Made by a program: the position numbers and the translations under genes. The notes beneath the pieces were generated by a model. It made no database searches and was not told the origin of the DNA. It worked only from the letters and a program-made list of their open reading frames with translations. From JAIBJN01 sp963802795 (lineage in GTDB: Bacteria; Actinomycetota; Thermoleophilia; Gaiellales; Gaiellaceae), in the NCBI GenBank assembly GCA_963802795.1, contig CAWDJV010000005.1:930001-994000 (forward strand): DNA of 64,000 bases, given 5' to 3'. This document shows, piece after piece, positions 55,343-64,000 of the stretch; within the stretch, counting starts at the first letter, position 1; each line of letters starts with the position of its first letter.

Positions 55343-55413
55343 GAGGCGCCTCTCTGGTGAGAGAGTACTCCTTTCCGCCGAGGAGAGCCGACGCACGGCC
55401 GCCCCCGCAGTGC

Positions 55414-55441
55414 TTGGATACCTGACGTGGTCGGGTAGACT
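55414..55441 (+). promoter_or_regulatory. candidate promoter for the TGS-GTPase leader
   Basis: TTGGAT (55414-55419) and TAGACT (55436-55441) are 16 bases apart. The expected start is at about 55448-55451, on or next to the ATG of a 13-codon frame. Confidence 0.5.
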
Positions 55442-55450
55442 CGACTGGCG

Positions 55451-55492
55451 ATGATTCGCTGGTACGCGATCACGTTGCAGCAAACCGGCTAG
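55451..55492 (+). CDS. possible 13-aa leader peptide (MIRWYAITLQQTG)
   Basis: ATG at 55451 lies about 10 bases after the -10 box, so it could be translated leaderlessly. It ends in TAG two bases before an 11-bp hairpin. The peptide holds Trp-Tyr and Gln-Gln. The placement between promoter and hairpin is like an attenuation leader, but the frame is short enough to be chance. Confidence 0.3.
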   Translation: MIRWYAITLQQTG

Positions 55493-55493
55493 T

Positions 55494-55566
55494 CCGCCGC
55501 TTCCAGCTCAGCGTCCGAGGAAGCGGCGGGACAGGGACGCGCTCGAGCGGCCGCAGCGGCGGCCGC
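55494..55566 (+). promoter_or_regulatory. two strong hairpins in the TGS-GTPase leader
   Basis: Hairpin 1 is CCGCCGCTTCC (55494-55504) with GGAAGCGGCGG (55519-55529), a perfect 11-bp stem. Hairpin 2 is GCGGCCGC (55547-55554) with GCGGCCGC (55559-55566), a perfect 8-bp stem with a 4-base loop. There is no T-run, so they are more like processing, ribosome-stalling or Rho-related structures than intrinsic terminators. Confidence 0.55.
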
Positions 55567-55614
55567 AGCTAGCGCGCGCCTTCCCGCATGAGTGTTCGGA
55601 GGAAGGTGATCGCG

Positions 55615-56538
55615 ATGCCGATGCCACATCGCACGCAGATGCAGGTGATCAAGCGTCGGCTCGTCGGCAAGGAGGGCGGCGAGCGGATAAAGGAGCTGCG
55701 CGCGATTCTCGCGGAGCTCCCCGGGTACAGGAACGGCCCCTACGCCGATATCCGGAGGTGGGTGAACGGCCAGATCGAGGAGTCACGCCTTCGCAAGAAG
55801 GTCGTGCACCATGACTCGGTCGCCGTCCGTCGCGAGGGCGCGGCCCAGATCGCCCTTGTCGGCCCGCCGAACGCCGGGAAGTCGTCGCTGCTCCAGGCGC
55901 TGTCGAGCATCCAGATCAAGACGGGCGACTATGCGTTCACGACGACGCGGCCCGTGCCTTCGGTGACACGGATCGGCGGCGTGCTCGTTCAGCTCGTCGA
56001 GATCCCCGGTCTGATCGCGGGCGCAAGCGCCGGCCGGGCGGGCGGGCGGGCGCTGCTCGGTGTGCTCCGCGGTGCCGACGCCATGGTTCTCTGCCAGGAC
56101 GCGACGGCGCCGCTGGAGGCGTTGCGCGTGATCCAGGCCGAGCTCGACGCCGCGGGGATCGAGAAGCGAACGCTCGTTGCGGTGACGAAGCTCGACGAGG
56201 CCTCTGGACAGGTCGTCGACGAGGTTCGCCGGCAGACAGGATTACCGGCGATCGGTGTCTCGATCCTCGATGACGCGAGCCTCGAGAGGTTCCGCGAGGC
56301 CGTCTGGGAGCTGACGGGACTCATGCGAATCTACCTGCGGCGCCCCGGCCTCGACCAGGCCGAGCCGCAGGCGATTTCGCCGGGATCGACGGTCGTCGAC
56401 GCCGCACTGACCGTCCACCACGAGCTCGCAGCGTCATGTGCGGGGGCGCGCGTGTCCGGCCCGTCGGCGAAGTTCGAGAATCAGCGCGTCGGGCGTGATC
56501 ATGTGCTCGCCGACGGCGACACCGTCGAGATCGTGTAA
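55615..56538 (+). CDS. DRG/Obg-like GTPase with C-terminal TGS domain
   Basis: The protein is about 307 residues. An N-terminal helical region (RIKELRAILAELPGYRNGPY) precedes the G domain: G1 GPPNAGKSS at about 83-91, switch YAFTTTRPVPSVTRIGGVLV, G3 EIPGLI and G4 TKLD. A TGS-like end follows (SPGSTVVDAALTVHHELAAS, then DHVLADGDTVEIV). The layout resembles archaeal/eukaryotic DRG proteins, which act with ribosomes. G3 reads EIPGL rather than DxxG, a possible change in GTP hydrolysis. ATG 55615 has GGAAGG eight bases upstream; ATG 55588 would add nine residues. Confidence 0.8.
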   Translation: MPMPHRTQMQVIKRRLVGKEGGERIKELRAILAELPGYRNGPYADIRRWVNGQIEESRLRKKVVHHDSVAVRREGAAQIALVGPPNAGKSSLLQALSSIQIKTGDYAFTTTRPVPSVTRIGGVLVQLVEIPGLIAGASAGRAGGRALLGVLRGADAMVLCQDATAPLEALRVIQAELDAAGIEKRTLVAVTKLDEASGQVVDEVRRQTGLPAIGVSILDDASLERFREAVWELTGLMRIYLRRPGLDQAEPQAISPGSTVVDAALTVHHELAASCAGARVSGPSAKFENQRVGRDHVLADGDTVEIV

Positions 56539-56627
56539 TCGCCTCATATCACTCTCTTAGGAAGACGAGTGGCGCGTGCCTCGTCTTGTGAAGCAGGGAG
56601 TAGGTCGACTCGGAGGAGAACGCAGAC

Positions 56628-57584
56628 ATGGGCCGGACAGCGCTTTGCACACTCGTCCTCGTGGCTTGGACGTTCGTGTTCGCGAGCTCGGCCGCCGCTG
56701 CACCGCCCCCGGGCACAGTGACCTGCTTCGGTGCCACGGTCACGATCTTTGGAAGCGTCGCCGAGGACACCATCGCCGGCACCCCGGGCGACGACGTCAT
56801 CTATGCCGGAGACGGCAACGACACGATCGACGGGTATGGCGGCAACGATCGAATCTGCGGCGCCGCCGGCGGCGATCTCCTCTTCGGTGGAGACGGAGGC
56901 GACAGGATTTCCGGCGGGTGGGGGGACGACGTTGTCTACGGCGACGCGTGGGGCGACATCCTGTACGGCGACGAAGGTGTCGACGTCCTCGAAGGGCTAG
57001 GCGGACCCGACGACCTGCACGGGGGGCCGGCACGTGACGAGCTGCGGGGTGGTCTTGGGGGCGACGAGCTCTTCGGCGAGGACGGCAACGACGTCCTCGA
57101 CGGCGGGCCCGGCCCGGACATTGCTGCCAACTACATCGTCGACCAGTTCGACGTGCTGTCGGGAGGGGACGGGCAGGATTGGGTCACGTACTACGCCCAC
57201 ACGACCGCGGGTGTGGACGTGACCATCGACGGCAGTGCGGACGACGGTCTCCCCGGCGGCTGGTTGTGGGAGGGCGAGGACGACAACGTGCTGACCGACG
57301 TCGAGGATGTGACGGGCACGGTGGGCAACGACGAGCTCGTCGGCAGCGTCTTCGCGAACAGGCTTTTCGGTGCGGCAGGCAACGATGCGATCTCCGGTCG
57401 AGCCGGCAACGACAGCCTCGTCGGCGAGGCAGGCATCGATTCGCTGTTCGGCCAGTGGGGCGCGGACACGCTCTACGGGCGCGACGGCGAGGTCGATCAC
57501 GCGCTCAACTGCGGCTCCGAGGTGGACATCGTTCACAAGGATCCAGCCGAGCCTGCAGACGCCAGCTGCGAGTCGACTCCGTGA
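56628..57584 (+). CDS. secreted calcium-binding RTX-repeat protein
   Basis: The 318-residue protein has a signal peptide (FASSAAAAPPP, about 1-25) and then many GGxGxDxxx-type nonapeptides. Examples are IYAGDGNDTIDGYGGNDRI, LFGGDGGDRISGGWGDDVVY and LFGEDGNDVLDGGPGPDI. These form calcium-bound beta rolls outside the cell. A central part without repeats (about 175-225) interrupts two blocks. No enzymatic domain is seen. Start ATG. The stop overlaps the next GTG (GTGA). Confidence 0.88.
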   Translation: MGRTALCTLVLVAWTFVFASSAAAAPPPGTVTCFGATVTIFGSVAEDTIAGTPGDDVIYAGDGNDTIDGYGGNDRICGAAGGDLLFGGDGGDRISGGWGDDVVYGDAWGDILYGDEGVDVLEGLGGPDDLHGGPARDELRGGLGGDELFGEDGNDVLDGGPGPDIAANYIVDQFDVLSGGDGQDWVTYYAHTTAGVDVTIDGSADDGLPGGWLWEGEDDNVLTDVEDVTGTVGNDELVGSVFANRLFGAAGNDAISGRAGNDSLVGEAGIDSLFGQWGADTLYGRDGEVDHALNCGSEVDIVHKDPAEPADASCESTP

Positions 57585-58081
57585 GCAGGGTCGCGGCTCT
57601 GCTCGCAGCCGCCGTGCTGCTCTCCCAGGCGGCTTCGGTCGCCCGGGCGACCACGTTCGACGCGCCTCCCACGGTCGTGCAGCTCGTGGTTTCCCTGGAC
57701 GTGCTCGCGTACGAGCCGTGTTGGGACGAGAAGGTCGAGCTGGCCGGGACGATGAGCTTTCAGGGATCGACGATCGTCTCGGAGGAAGGGGAAGTCGAGC
57801 TGCAGTACGCTCTTCAGGCCATCGACGTCCATGGCCGGGGCCTCGAAACGGGTTTGCGCTACGACCTCGCCGGTGAAGCGCACGGCGTCGCCCGCCACCT
57901 CGACAGGGTGGTCACCGCGGACGACTTCCGGATGGTGACCCGACCCGAGCCGGGCGTGAAAATCCATCGTGCCTCCGCCGGGCCCCGCTACGCGATCACC
58001 CTCGACGTGACGTTCTCCGCGGAGGGCGCCGTCGAGACGGTGGTTCCTACGTCGGTGCTCACCGACGAGAAGTGCCCTTAG
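57581..58081 (+). CDS. secreted protein of unknown function
   Basis: The 166-residue protein has a signal peptide (LLAAAVLLSQAASVARATT) and a beta-rich body (VVQLVVSLDVLAYEPCWDEK, YAITLDVTFSAEGAVETVV) with two cysteines. The GTG start shares GTGA with the calcium-repeat gene, implying a shared transcript and probably a shared extracellular role. I do not recognise the family. Confidence 0.7.
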   Translation: MSRVAALLAAAVLLSQAASVARATTFDAPPTVVQLVVSLDVLAYEPCWDEKVELAGTMSFQGSTIVSEEGEVELQYALQAIDVHGRGLETGLRYDLAGEAHGVARHLDRVVTADDFRMVTRPEPGVKIHRASAGPRYAITLDVTFSAEGAVETVVPTSVLTDEKCP

Positions 58082-58124
58082 CAGCGGCAAACGGCGGACG
58101 GCCGCTATTCGCGAAGCCGGAATT

Positions 58125-59696
58125 GTGCGACCATCCATGGACTCGGAGATGTCCAAGGAGCGCGAGTCGGAAGCCATTCCGGCTCAGGGAGAGTCCACTT
58201 CGCGTTCGCCAGGCGAGGGTCCGGCGACCCTCGTTGTCGCGCCGGTCGTGCTCGGCCTCGTCACGAGCCTTGTCGCGAACGCGTTCGCCGGTCTGCCTCC
58301 GGTGGCGGGTCTCCTCCTTGCACTCGGGCTCGGCGTCGTCTACTGGCGTCTCAGACGCCGCCCTCAGCCGGCCCCTGCGGGCGGGTCCGGGACTGCGGAC
58401 GAAACGGGTGTCGGCTCCCGCGGGTGGCCGCTCCTCGCGGCGCTCGGGCTCCTCGCCGTCGTCCTCAGCGTCCTGGCGGTTGCTCTCGCCGGCGCAACGT
58501 TCATGCTGGTTCTGCTCGTGTGCGTCTGGCTCGTGCTCCTGCTCGTCGGGGGCGCACTGGCCCAGGCGGCCTCCGACACGCTTCAGCCACTCGCCCTGCA
58601 GCTTGTGGCGGTCGGCGTCGGCGCGGCCGTTGGAGCGGGAGCGCAGCCGATCATCGAGGAGGCCACCGAGTCCGAGCGGCGGGCGACGGATCCCGTCCTG
58701 CTCGCAAGCGGATTGAGCCCGACCTGCGCTACACCGGAGGTCGCGACAGACGACGCGGGCATCGTCCACGTCCTGTGGATGGCCGCCGTTCCCGACAGCC
58801 CCGCCTTCGAGGTTGCGACCCGGCGCCGCGCCGCCGGCGGGGACTGGTCGGCAGAGGAGCGGCTCAGCGAGGCGGGCCAGCAAGCCGGCGGTCTGCACGT
58901 GGCGCGGCGACCCTCGGGGCAACTGTGCGCTCTCTGGGACGCCTACGTCGATGCGGAAGGCGTCGGGTTCGGCAGCTCGCGACTGTGGGAGCGGTGCGCT
59001 CTCGAGTCGGGCTGGGCCCTTCGACACGAGGTCGGGTCGCCGTCCGAGCTCGGCGGCGACATTCGCTCGCACATGATCGGCACGTACATGCCCGCCGGGA
59101 ACCTGGAGACGATCCTCTACCACCTGGGAGACGTCCGGTACGGCTCGCAGGCGCTCACCGGCCGAGAGCTCGCGCGCGACCTGGTGTTCGTCGCGGACGG
59201 CGAGGGTCGCCTACACACGATTTGGAACGAGGGTCGCCTCGTGCACCGCATATCCGGCGACGACGGTCGCACGTGGACGCCGCCGCGTCCGATCGGGCTC
59301 AGCTTCGAGGGCGTAATCGATGTCGCCGCCGACGCACAGGGCCGCCTGCACCTCGTGACGGCCAACAGCGGTGACGTCCTCTACACCCGCTGGACGGAAG
59401 CGGGCTGGGAGGCCGAGACGGAGCTGAGCGGCTCACTCCCGGGCACGACCTACCCGGGCATCGGCGTCGGCCCGGACGGACGGGCCACGGTCGCCTGGTC
59501 GATTCCCAGCGGGCTCGCGGTCGCCACGCAGAAAGCCGACGGCAGCTTCGGCCGCGCCGAGCTCGTTCGCGCCATAACTCTGGGCGGAGACGGGGAAGCA
59601 CAGGTCGCGGTGGACGACGACGGCTTCCGTCAGATCGTCGTCCTGCTCGGCGACGGCGACCTCGTCTACGTCGAGGTCGCACCGTCCGACGGTTGA
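58125..59696 (+). CDS. membrane protein with extracytoplasmic beta-propeller-like (BNR-type) domain
   Basis: The 523-residue protein has a polar N-terminus, then four hydrophobic segments (about 35-160). The long soluble domain (about 190-520) has repeated strands ending in W or Y with Asp/Gly turns: IVHVLWMAAVPDSPAFEVAT, RLHTIWNEGRLVHRISGDDG and LHLVTANSGDVLYTRWTEAG. The repeat SGDDGRTW is an Asp-box typical of sialidase-like propellers. Function unknown; catalytic residues were not identified. The start is uncertain among GTG 58125, ATG 58137 and ATG 58149. Confidence 0.72.
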   Translation: MRPSMDSEMSKERESEAIPAQGESTSRSPGEGPATLVVAPVVLGLVTSLVANAFAGLPPVAGLLLALGLGVVYWRLRRRPQPAPAGGSGTADETGVGSRGWPLLAALGLLAVVLSVLAVALAGATFMLVLLVCVWLVLLLVGGALAQAASDTLQPLALQLVAVGVGAAVGAGAQPIIEEATESERRATDPVLLASGLSPTCATPEVATDDAGIVHVLWMAAVPDSPAFEVATRRRAAGGDWSAEERLSEAGQQAGGLHVARRPSGQLCALWDAYVDAEGVGFGSSRLWERCALESGWALRHEVGSPSELGGDIRSHMIGTYMPAGNLETILYHLGDVRYGSQALTGRELARDLVFVADGEGRLHTIWNEGRLVHRISGDDGRTWTPPRPIGLSFEGVIDVAADAQGRLHLVTANSGDVLYTRWTEAGWEAETELSGSLPGTTYPGIGVGPDGRATVAWSIPSGLAVATQKADGSFGRAELVRAITLGGDGEAQVAVDDDGFRQIVVLLGDGDLVYVEVAPSDG

Positions 59697-59844
59697 GGAT
59701 CCAGGTGCCGCGCGTTCATCGGGTCTCTGAGAGTCGGCTCTCGCAGCTGCCGTCGCCCGCGCCACGGCGTCTGGGCGTGCCGACGAGGAGCGCTACCGCG
59801 ATTGGGCTGAGGCTACGCCGTCGACGGGCGCCTGCCTAGCCGAC

Positions 59845-60477
59845 CTACGTCGGCTGAACGCTGACCGAGCGGCGGGCTGCCTCGGTCTGCGGTCGCAGCT
59901 CGAGCCAGATCACGCCGGCGAGGAACAGGCTCATGCCGATCGGCCCCGTCGGCTTTGGGTGGCCGACCGCGAAGATGAGCGCTCCGAGAGCCATGAGGAC
60001 GAGTGCAGGCCGTGGCCCGCGCCTCTTGAGCGCCACCGCCGCGGCGACAACCGCCGCAAACCAGGAGAGGCCGGCGCCCAGGTAGATGACATAGCCGCCG
60101 ATGTCCGGCTCGCGAAGCTCGTCGATGAAGGGGCCCAGTGTCGCCTGTTCCGCGGCGGGGAGGTCGTTGGCCATTCTGACCAGGTCGCCCATCCCGAGCC
60201 CGGCGATCGCATCGAGCGTCGTGTAGAGGATCACGAAGGGCAGGATCAGCGCCCGAGTGACAGTTGCAGCGCGACTCTCGATGCCGTCCACGAGCAGCCA
60301 GAGCGAATACGCAAGCCCTGCGATCAGGAACATCTGCGCAAAGTGGAGGCCGATGAACACCCCGGTTGCCTCGCCGAGTCCCGGATCCTCCATCGGATGG
60401 ATGATCCCGAGCACGATGTAAAGCAGCGGGGTACCGAACAGGACCGTGCGGCGGATGGTCAGCCGATCAGCGGTCAT
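59845..60477 (-). CDS. integral membrane protein, unknown function
   Basis: The 210-residue protein has about six hydrophobic segments (for example TVLFGTPLLYIVLGIIHPME, MFLIAGLAYSLWLLVDGI and YVIYLGAGLSWFAAVVAAAV). A His-Pro pair lies in the first helix end. ATG at 60477 forms ATGA with the stop of the upstream hydrolase, so they are cotranscribed. No family recognised. The frame is open further upstream but reads as Arg-rich shadow. Confidence 0.75.
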   Translation of the reverse strand: MTADRLTIRRTVLFGTPLLYIVLGIIHPMEDPGLGEATGVFIGLHFAQMFLIAGLAYSLWLLVDGIESRAATVTRALILPFVILYTTLDAIAGLGMGDLVRMANDLPAAEQATLGPFIDELREPDIGGYVIYLGAGLSWFAAVVAAAVALKRRGPRPALVLMALGALIFAVGHPKPTGPIGMSLFLAGVIWLELRPQTEAARRSVSVQPT

Positions 60478-61771
60478 CGTCCCTCGAGAAGGTTGCTGTC
60501 GAAGAACTCGACCACGCGCCGCTCGTACTCCTCGGGCTCGGCGTCGATTGCGCCGGTGTGACCGCCCTCGGCGGCCCAGATCTCCTTGGGTTGGCTCGCG
60601 GCCTCGTAATACGTCGGGTTGAGGTTCTCGCCGCCTTGTCCCGGAGTGGCGTAGATGAAGAAGACCGGTGCCGAGATCTCGCCGCTCAGATCCGTGAGGC
60701 TGCGTGGCGGCAGGTCGCTCGTGAAGACCGCCGTCGCCGCGGTGGCGACGCCGAACACACCACTCGTGATCCACGAGTCCAACCCGGCCAGCTCGACTGC
60801 CTCGCGAACGGATCGAATACCTGCGCCCTCCGAGACGACGGCCTGCACGTCGTCGGTCTCGGCCGCCGTCTGGAGGAGCGTTTCCCCACCGACCGAAAGA
60901 CCGAGCCCGCCGATCCGGCCGTCGTCGACCTCCGGCCGGCCTTGCAGGAACGAGATCGCCGCCTTCACGTCACGCGTGGCGGCCCAGCCGAACGCGTTCG
61001 GGTCGCCTTCACTCTCGCCCTCGCCGCGTCGGTCGAAGAGGAGGACGCCGTAGCCGTGCTCGGCGAGCATCCTCGCAGGCTTCTGCGGGCCCTTGCGGCC
61101 GGGGATGACGACGACGGTCGCACCGTTCCTCGTAGGCACGTACCAGCCCTCGAGCCGTAGGCCGTCACTCGTCGTGAAGGCGACGTCCTCGTAGGCCGTG
61201 CCGAGCTCCGGTGTCGGCACGTAGGCGCGCGCCGAGTGGGTGACGACGTACGACTCCGCGACCGGGAAGACGACGAGGTACGCCCCCACGAGGAACGCAA
61301 CCGTCAGGGCGGCCCGCCGCAGATACCGGCGGACCACGCTGCCGCCCTTCCTCGACCTCCAGAGCGTGACGAGGCCGATGCCGACGAGCAGGAAGCCGGC
61401 GGGGATCGCCAGGAGACCGGTGAAATCGTCTCCGGACGGGCCGTTCTCGCGCGTGTAGTAACCGGCCTCGCCGACGCCCATCACGATCGTGAAGAGGCCG
61501 ACCACGATCGCGAGCGTCCCGCGGAGTCCCGGCCGCAGGCGCGGGTAGGCCCAGGCGAGCAGGACGAACAGTCCGAATTGCACGAGGCCGCCGACCAGGT
61601 GGTCGCCGGCCGACGTGCCCGGCTGCGGCTGGAGGAAGTTGTCGTCCACGACGTGGAGCGCCGCGACGCCGAGCGCGAGCCGTGCGAGGCCCGATTCGGT
61701 GCGCAGGGCCGCCGCGGCACGCGCCGCGGCGCCCTGCTGGATTCGACCTGAGGGTGCGTCGCGCTGGTCAT
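60474..61771 (-). CDS. membrane-anchored alpha/beta hydrolase (possible frameshift at the N-terminus)
   Basis: The protein is about 430 residues. Four hydrophobic segments come first (FGLFVLLAWAYPRLR, AIVVGLFTIVMGVGEAGYY and others). The hydrolase domain follows: VVVIPGRKGPQKPARMLAEH, VLLFDRRGEGESEGDPNAFG, nucleophile Ser in IGGLGLSVGGETLL, acid region VFFIYATPGQGGENL and His in AEGGHTGAID. The start is unresolved: the frame lacks a start codon near the N-terminus. The best ATG (61771, MTSATHPQ) is in another frame, so one or two extra bases may lie near 61740-61755. Confidence 0.7.
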
Positions 61772-61782
61772 GCGACTCGCCT

Positions 61783-64000
61783 CTAGTGCGCTGGGCGTCG
61801 GGACAGCCGGTGCCTTGACCGGCACGCTGTCGCCGTGATCGAGGTGGGGAAGCCACTCGAGCCAGCGGGGCAGGTACCAGTTCCAGTCGCCCGAGCAGCT
61901 TCATCGTCGCCGGAAGGAGCACGGCGCGGACGATGGTCGCGTCGATCAGTATCGCTGCGGCGAGCCCGACGCCGAACTGCTTGAAGATCAGCATGGAAAG
62001 CGTCGCAAAGACCGCGAAGACGCAGACCATCACGATCGCCGCGCTGGTCACCACTCCCGCAGTCGTCTTGATCCCGTGGGTGATTGCCTGCTCGGTGCTC
62101 ATGCCGTGGTCGTAGGCCTCGCGGATCCTGCTGATGATGAAGACGTGGTAGTCCATCGACAGGCCGAAGAGGATCACGAACATGAAGATGGGCAGGAAGG
62201 CGTCGATGCCGGCGGTGGAATCGAAGCCGAGAAGGCCCTTGCCCCATCCGTGCTGGAAGACGAGCACCATCACGCCGTAAGCGGCAGCGATGGAGAGCAG
62301 GTTGAGGATGATCGCCTTGAATGCGATCACGAGCGATCGGAAGGCGAAGAGCATGAGCAGGAACGCCAGCAGGAGCACGAATCCGAACACGAGCGGCGCG
62401 ACGGACGCGAGCTTGTCGTTGAAGTCCTTCGACTGCGCGGTCATTCCCGTGACGCCGACCTCGGCGTTCGGCAGCGCGCCGACGGTCGCCGGGACGATCT
62501 CGTCTCTGAGCGTCGCGAGCGCGGCCTCCGAGGCCGCGTCCATGCCCTCGCCGTCGACGGGGATGGCGACGGTCGCAATCGTCCCGCCGTCGTTCACGTC
62601 GATCGTGATCGGCTCGTGCATCTGCCCGCTGGCGAGCGCCCGCCACTCGAGCTGGCCGATCGCCTCCTGCACCTCGGGCGCGGTGACGTCGGCCGCCTTG
62701 ACGACGACGCCCGCAGGGATCTCGCTTCCCGGGAAGGCTGCCTGGATCCGGTTGTACGTCTGGATGGAGGGCAGGGACTGCGGGTACGTCTCGATCGCCG
62801 GGCTGCACCGTGCGTAGCTGCAGCGCCGGCACGGCGAGCGCCAGCAGGAGACCCGCCGACAGGACTGACGGAGATCACAGGCCTCCGCAGGACCGCTCCG
62901 ACGATCCTTCCCCAGATCCGGCCCTCGCCGTCATCGCGGCGGAGCCGGCTGACGAACGGCACTCGGCCTCGCTCGACCCGGTCGCCGAGCCAGGAGAGGG
63001 TGGCCGGAAGAACGGTGAGCGACCCGAGCATGGCCACCGCGACCACGAGGATCGTGCCGACGGCGAAGGCCGACATGCCCTGGATGCCGGCGAGGAACAT
63101 GCCGGACATGGCGATGATGACGGTCAGCCCGGAGATCAGCACCGAGCGGCCGGACGTGGCCGCGGCCGCTTCGAGCGCCGCCTCCTCGCTGCGCCCGGCG
63201 GCTCGCTCCTCGCGTTCTCGCTTCAAGTAGAACATCGAGTAGTCGACGCCCACCGCGAGCCCGATCAGGAGGATCAGCTCGTAGGTCACCTCGTCGATCG
63301 GGATCAAAGAGGTCGGCAGTGCGACCAGCCCGAACGTGGCGACGATGGCTGTGAGCGCGAGCAGGAGCGGAATGCCGGCCGCAACAAGGGCTCCGAAGAC
63401 GACGATGAGGATGATGAGGGTCACCGGGATGGAGAGCAGCCCGGCCTTCTTCAGGTCGTCCATGAAGGCGGCCGTTGACCTCCTTCGACGCGCTGACGCC
63501 GAACGAGCCGACGAACACGTCTGGATTGGCCTTCTGCGCCTCGTCGACTGCGGCGACGACGGGGTCGATCTTCTTGACGGCGTCGTCGGGATCGCCGCGG
63601 ATCTCGAAGTCGATGAGCGCTGCATGCCCGGCTTGGCCGACCTGGCCGGCGTTCTCGGGATCGAGCGGCGACTGGACGTCCATGACCACGTCCAGGGCGG
63701 AGACTCTGGCGATCACGTCCTCGACTGCGGCCGTGAAGGCCGGATCCTTGACGGTCAGCGTCTCGCTCTGGACGAGCACGCTCTCTCCGGCCGGTTGCAC
63801 GAATTCCTCGTGGAGGAGCTTGTCGATGCGGCCCGATTCGCCCACGCCGGACGTGGCCGTCTCGATCTTGGTCGTGCCGCTGACGATGCCGAGCGCGAAG
63901 GCGACGACGACGAAGGCAAGCCAGCCGAAGATGGCGGTCTTGCGGTGCTGGGCGCTCCATCGGCCCATACGCCCGGCGAGGTTGGTGGGTTCACGTGGTC
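61783..64000 (-). pseudogene. MMPL/RND-family exporter, broken by at least four frameshifts; 5' end at or beyond window edge
   Basis: The pieces follow family order: GRWSAQHRKTAIFGWLAFVV (start), AFMDDLKKAGLLSIPVTLII, LIGLAVGVDYSMFYLKRERE, VPALQLRTVQ, FGLSMDYHVFIISRIREAYD and DWNWYLPRWLEWLPHLDHGD. Together they give about 739 residues, normal for MMPL lipid or drug exporters. Breaks lie near 63472, 62866, 62800 and 61890, each repaired by removing one base; a fifth would give the stop at 61783. The frame stays open to base 64000 (EPTNLAGRM precedes the ATG at 63968), so the true start may be outside. Several breaks make decay possible, though sequence error is likelier. Confidence 0.8.

Overview
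The window is very GC-rich, gene-dense bacterial chromosome with frequent GTG/TTG starts, 1-4 nt gene overlaps and several apparently leaderless promoters. The gene set (CarD, DUF2469 protein, DisA, Ku, VanW-type wall protein, DUF4081-type acetyltransferase, tilS-hpt-ftsH-fol-coaX order) points to Actinomycetota. A Thermoleophilia-like lineage is my inference, not a proven placement. No rRNA, CRISPR array, prophage or insertion sequence was recognised. One tRNA (Pro, CGG anticodon) is present.

Layout. 1-5.1 kb: 3' end of ligA, a PBP4-type D-Ala-D-Ala peptidase, a NarL-type response regulator, and two divergent cell-wall proteins that share a coiled-coil module but end in different domains (3D versus NlpC/P60). 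5.1-12 kb: accessory enzymes (two alpha/beta hydrolases, a DHFR-like protein, a GNAT), a secreted lysyl-oxidase homologue, Ku, a tiny helical protein behind a leader with a strong terminator, and a Nif3-family protein. 12-24.5 kb: tRNA-Pro, CoA-binding protein, nitrilase, HAD hydrolase, MFS transporter, acyl-CoA dehydrogenase, VanW protein, ATP-grasp protein, thioesterase, DUF4349 lipoprotein, lipid kinase, purine nucleoside phosphorylase and an acetyltransferase. 24.7-32 kb: tilS-hpt-ftsH-lipoprotein-folP-folB-folK-DUF2469-coaX. 32-35.6 kb: a very large cytosolic adenylate cyclase / ATPase / TPR / oligopeptide-binding fusion. 35.7-49.5 kb: core block dusB, greA, lysS, alkA-like, clpC, radA, disA, carD, DUF1444 lipoprotein, ispD, PHP phosphatase, ispF. 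49.5-55.3 kb: MTH938-like protein, an OmpR-type two-component pair, and an operon of histidine kinase, signal-less solute-binding protein and mutY. 55.4-64 kb: a TGS GTPase behind a leader-peptide/hairpin region, secreted calcium-repeat and beta-propeller-like proteins, membrane proteins, a hydrolase and an MMPL exporter cut by the window edge.

Two features stand out. First, solute-binding domains appear twice in proteins with no visible export signal, once fused to a class III cyclase and ATPase and once next to a histidine kinase, suggesting intracellular ligand sensing. Second, at least eight reading-frame breaks, all in the direction of one extra base, interrupt otherwise well-preserved genes, including folP. 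An insertion-biased sequencing or assembly error is the simplest explanation, but it needs checking. Noncoding highlights are a 166-nt imperfect palindrome after carD, two leader-peptide/hairpin regions, paired intergenic hairpin repeats and an out-of-frame remnant of a CpsB-type phosphatase gene.
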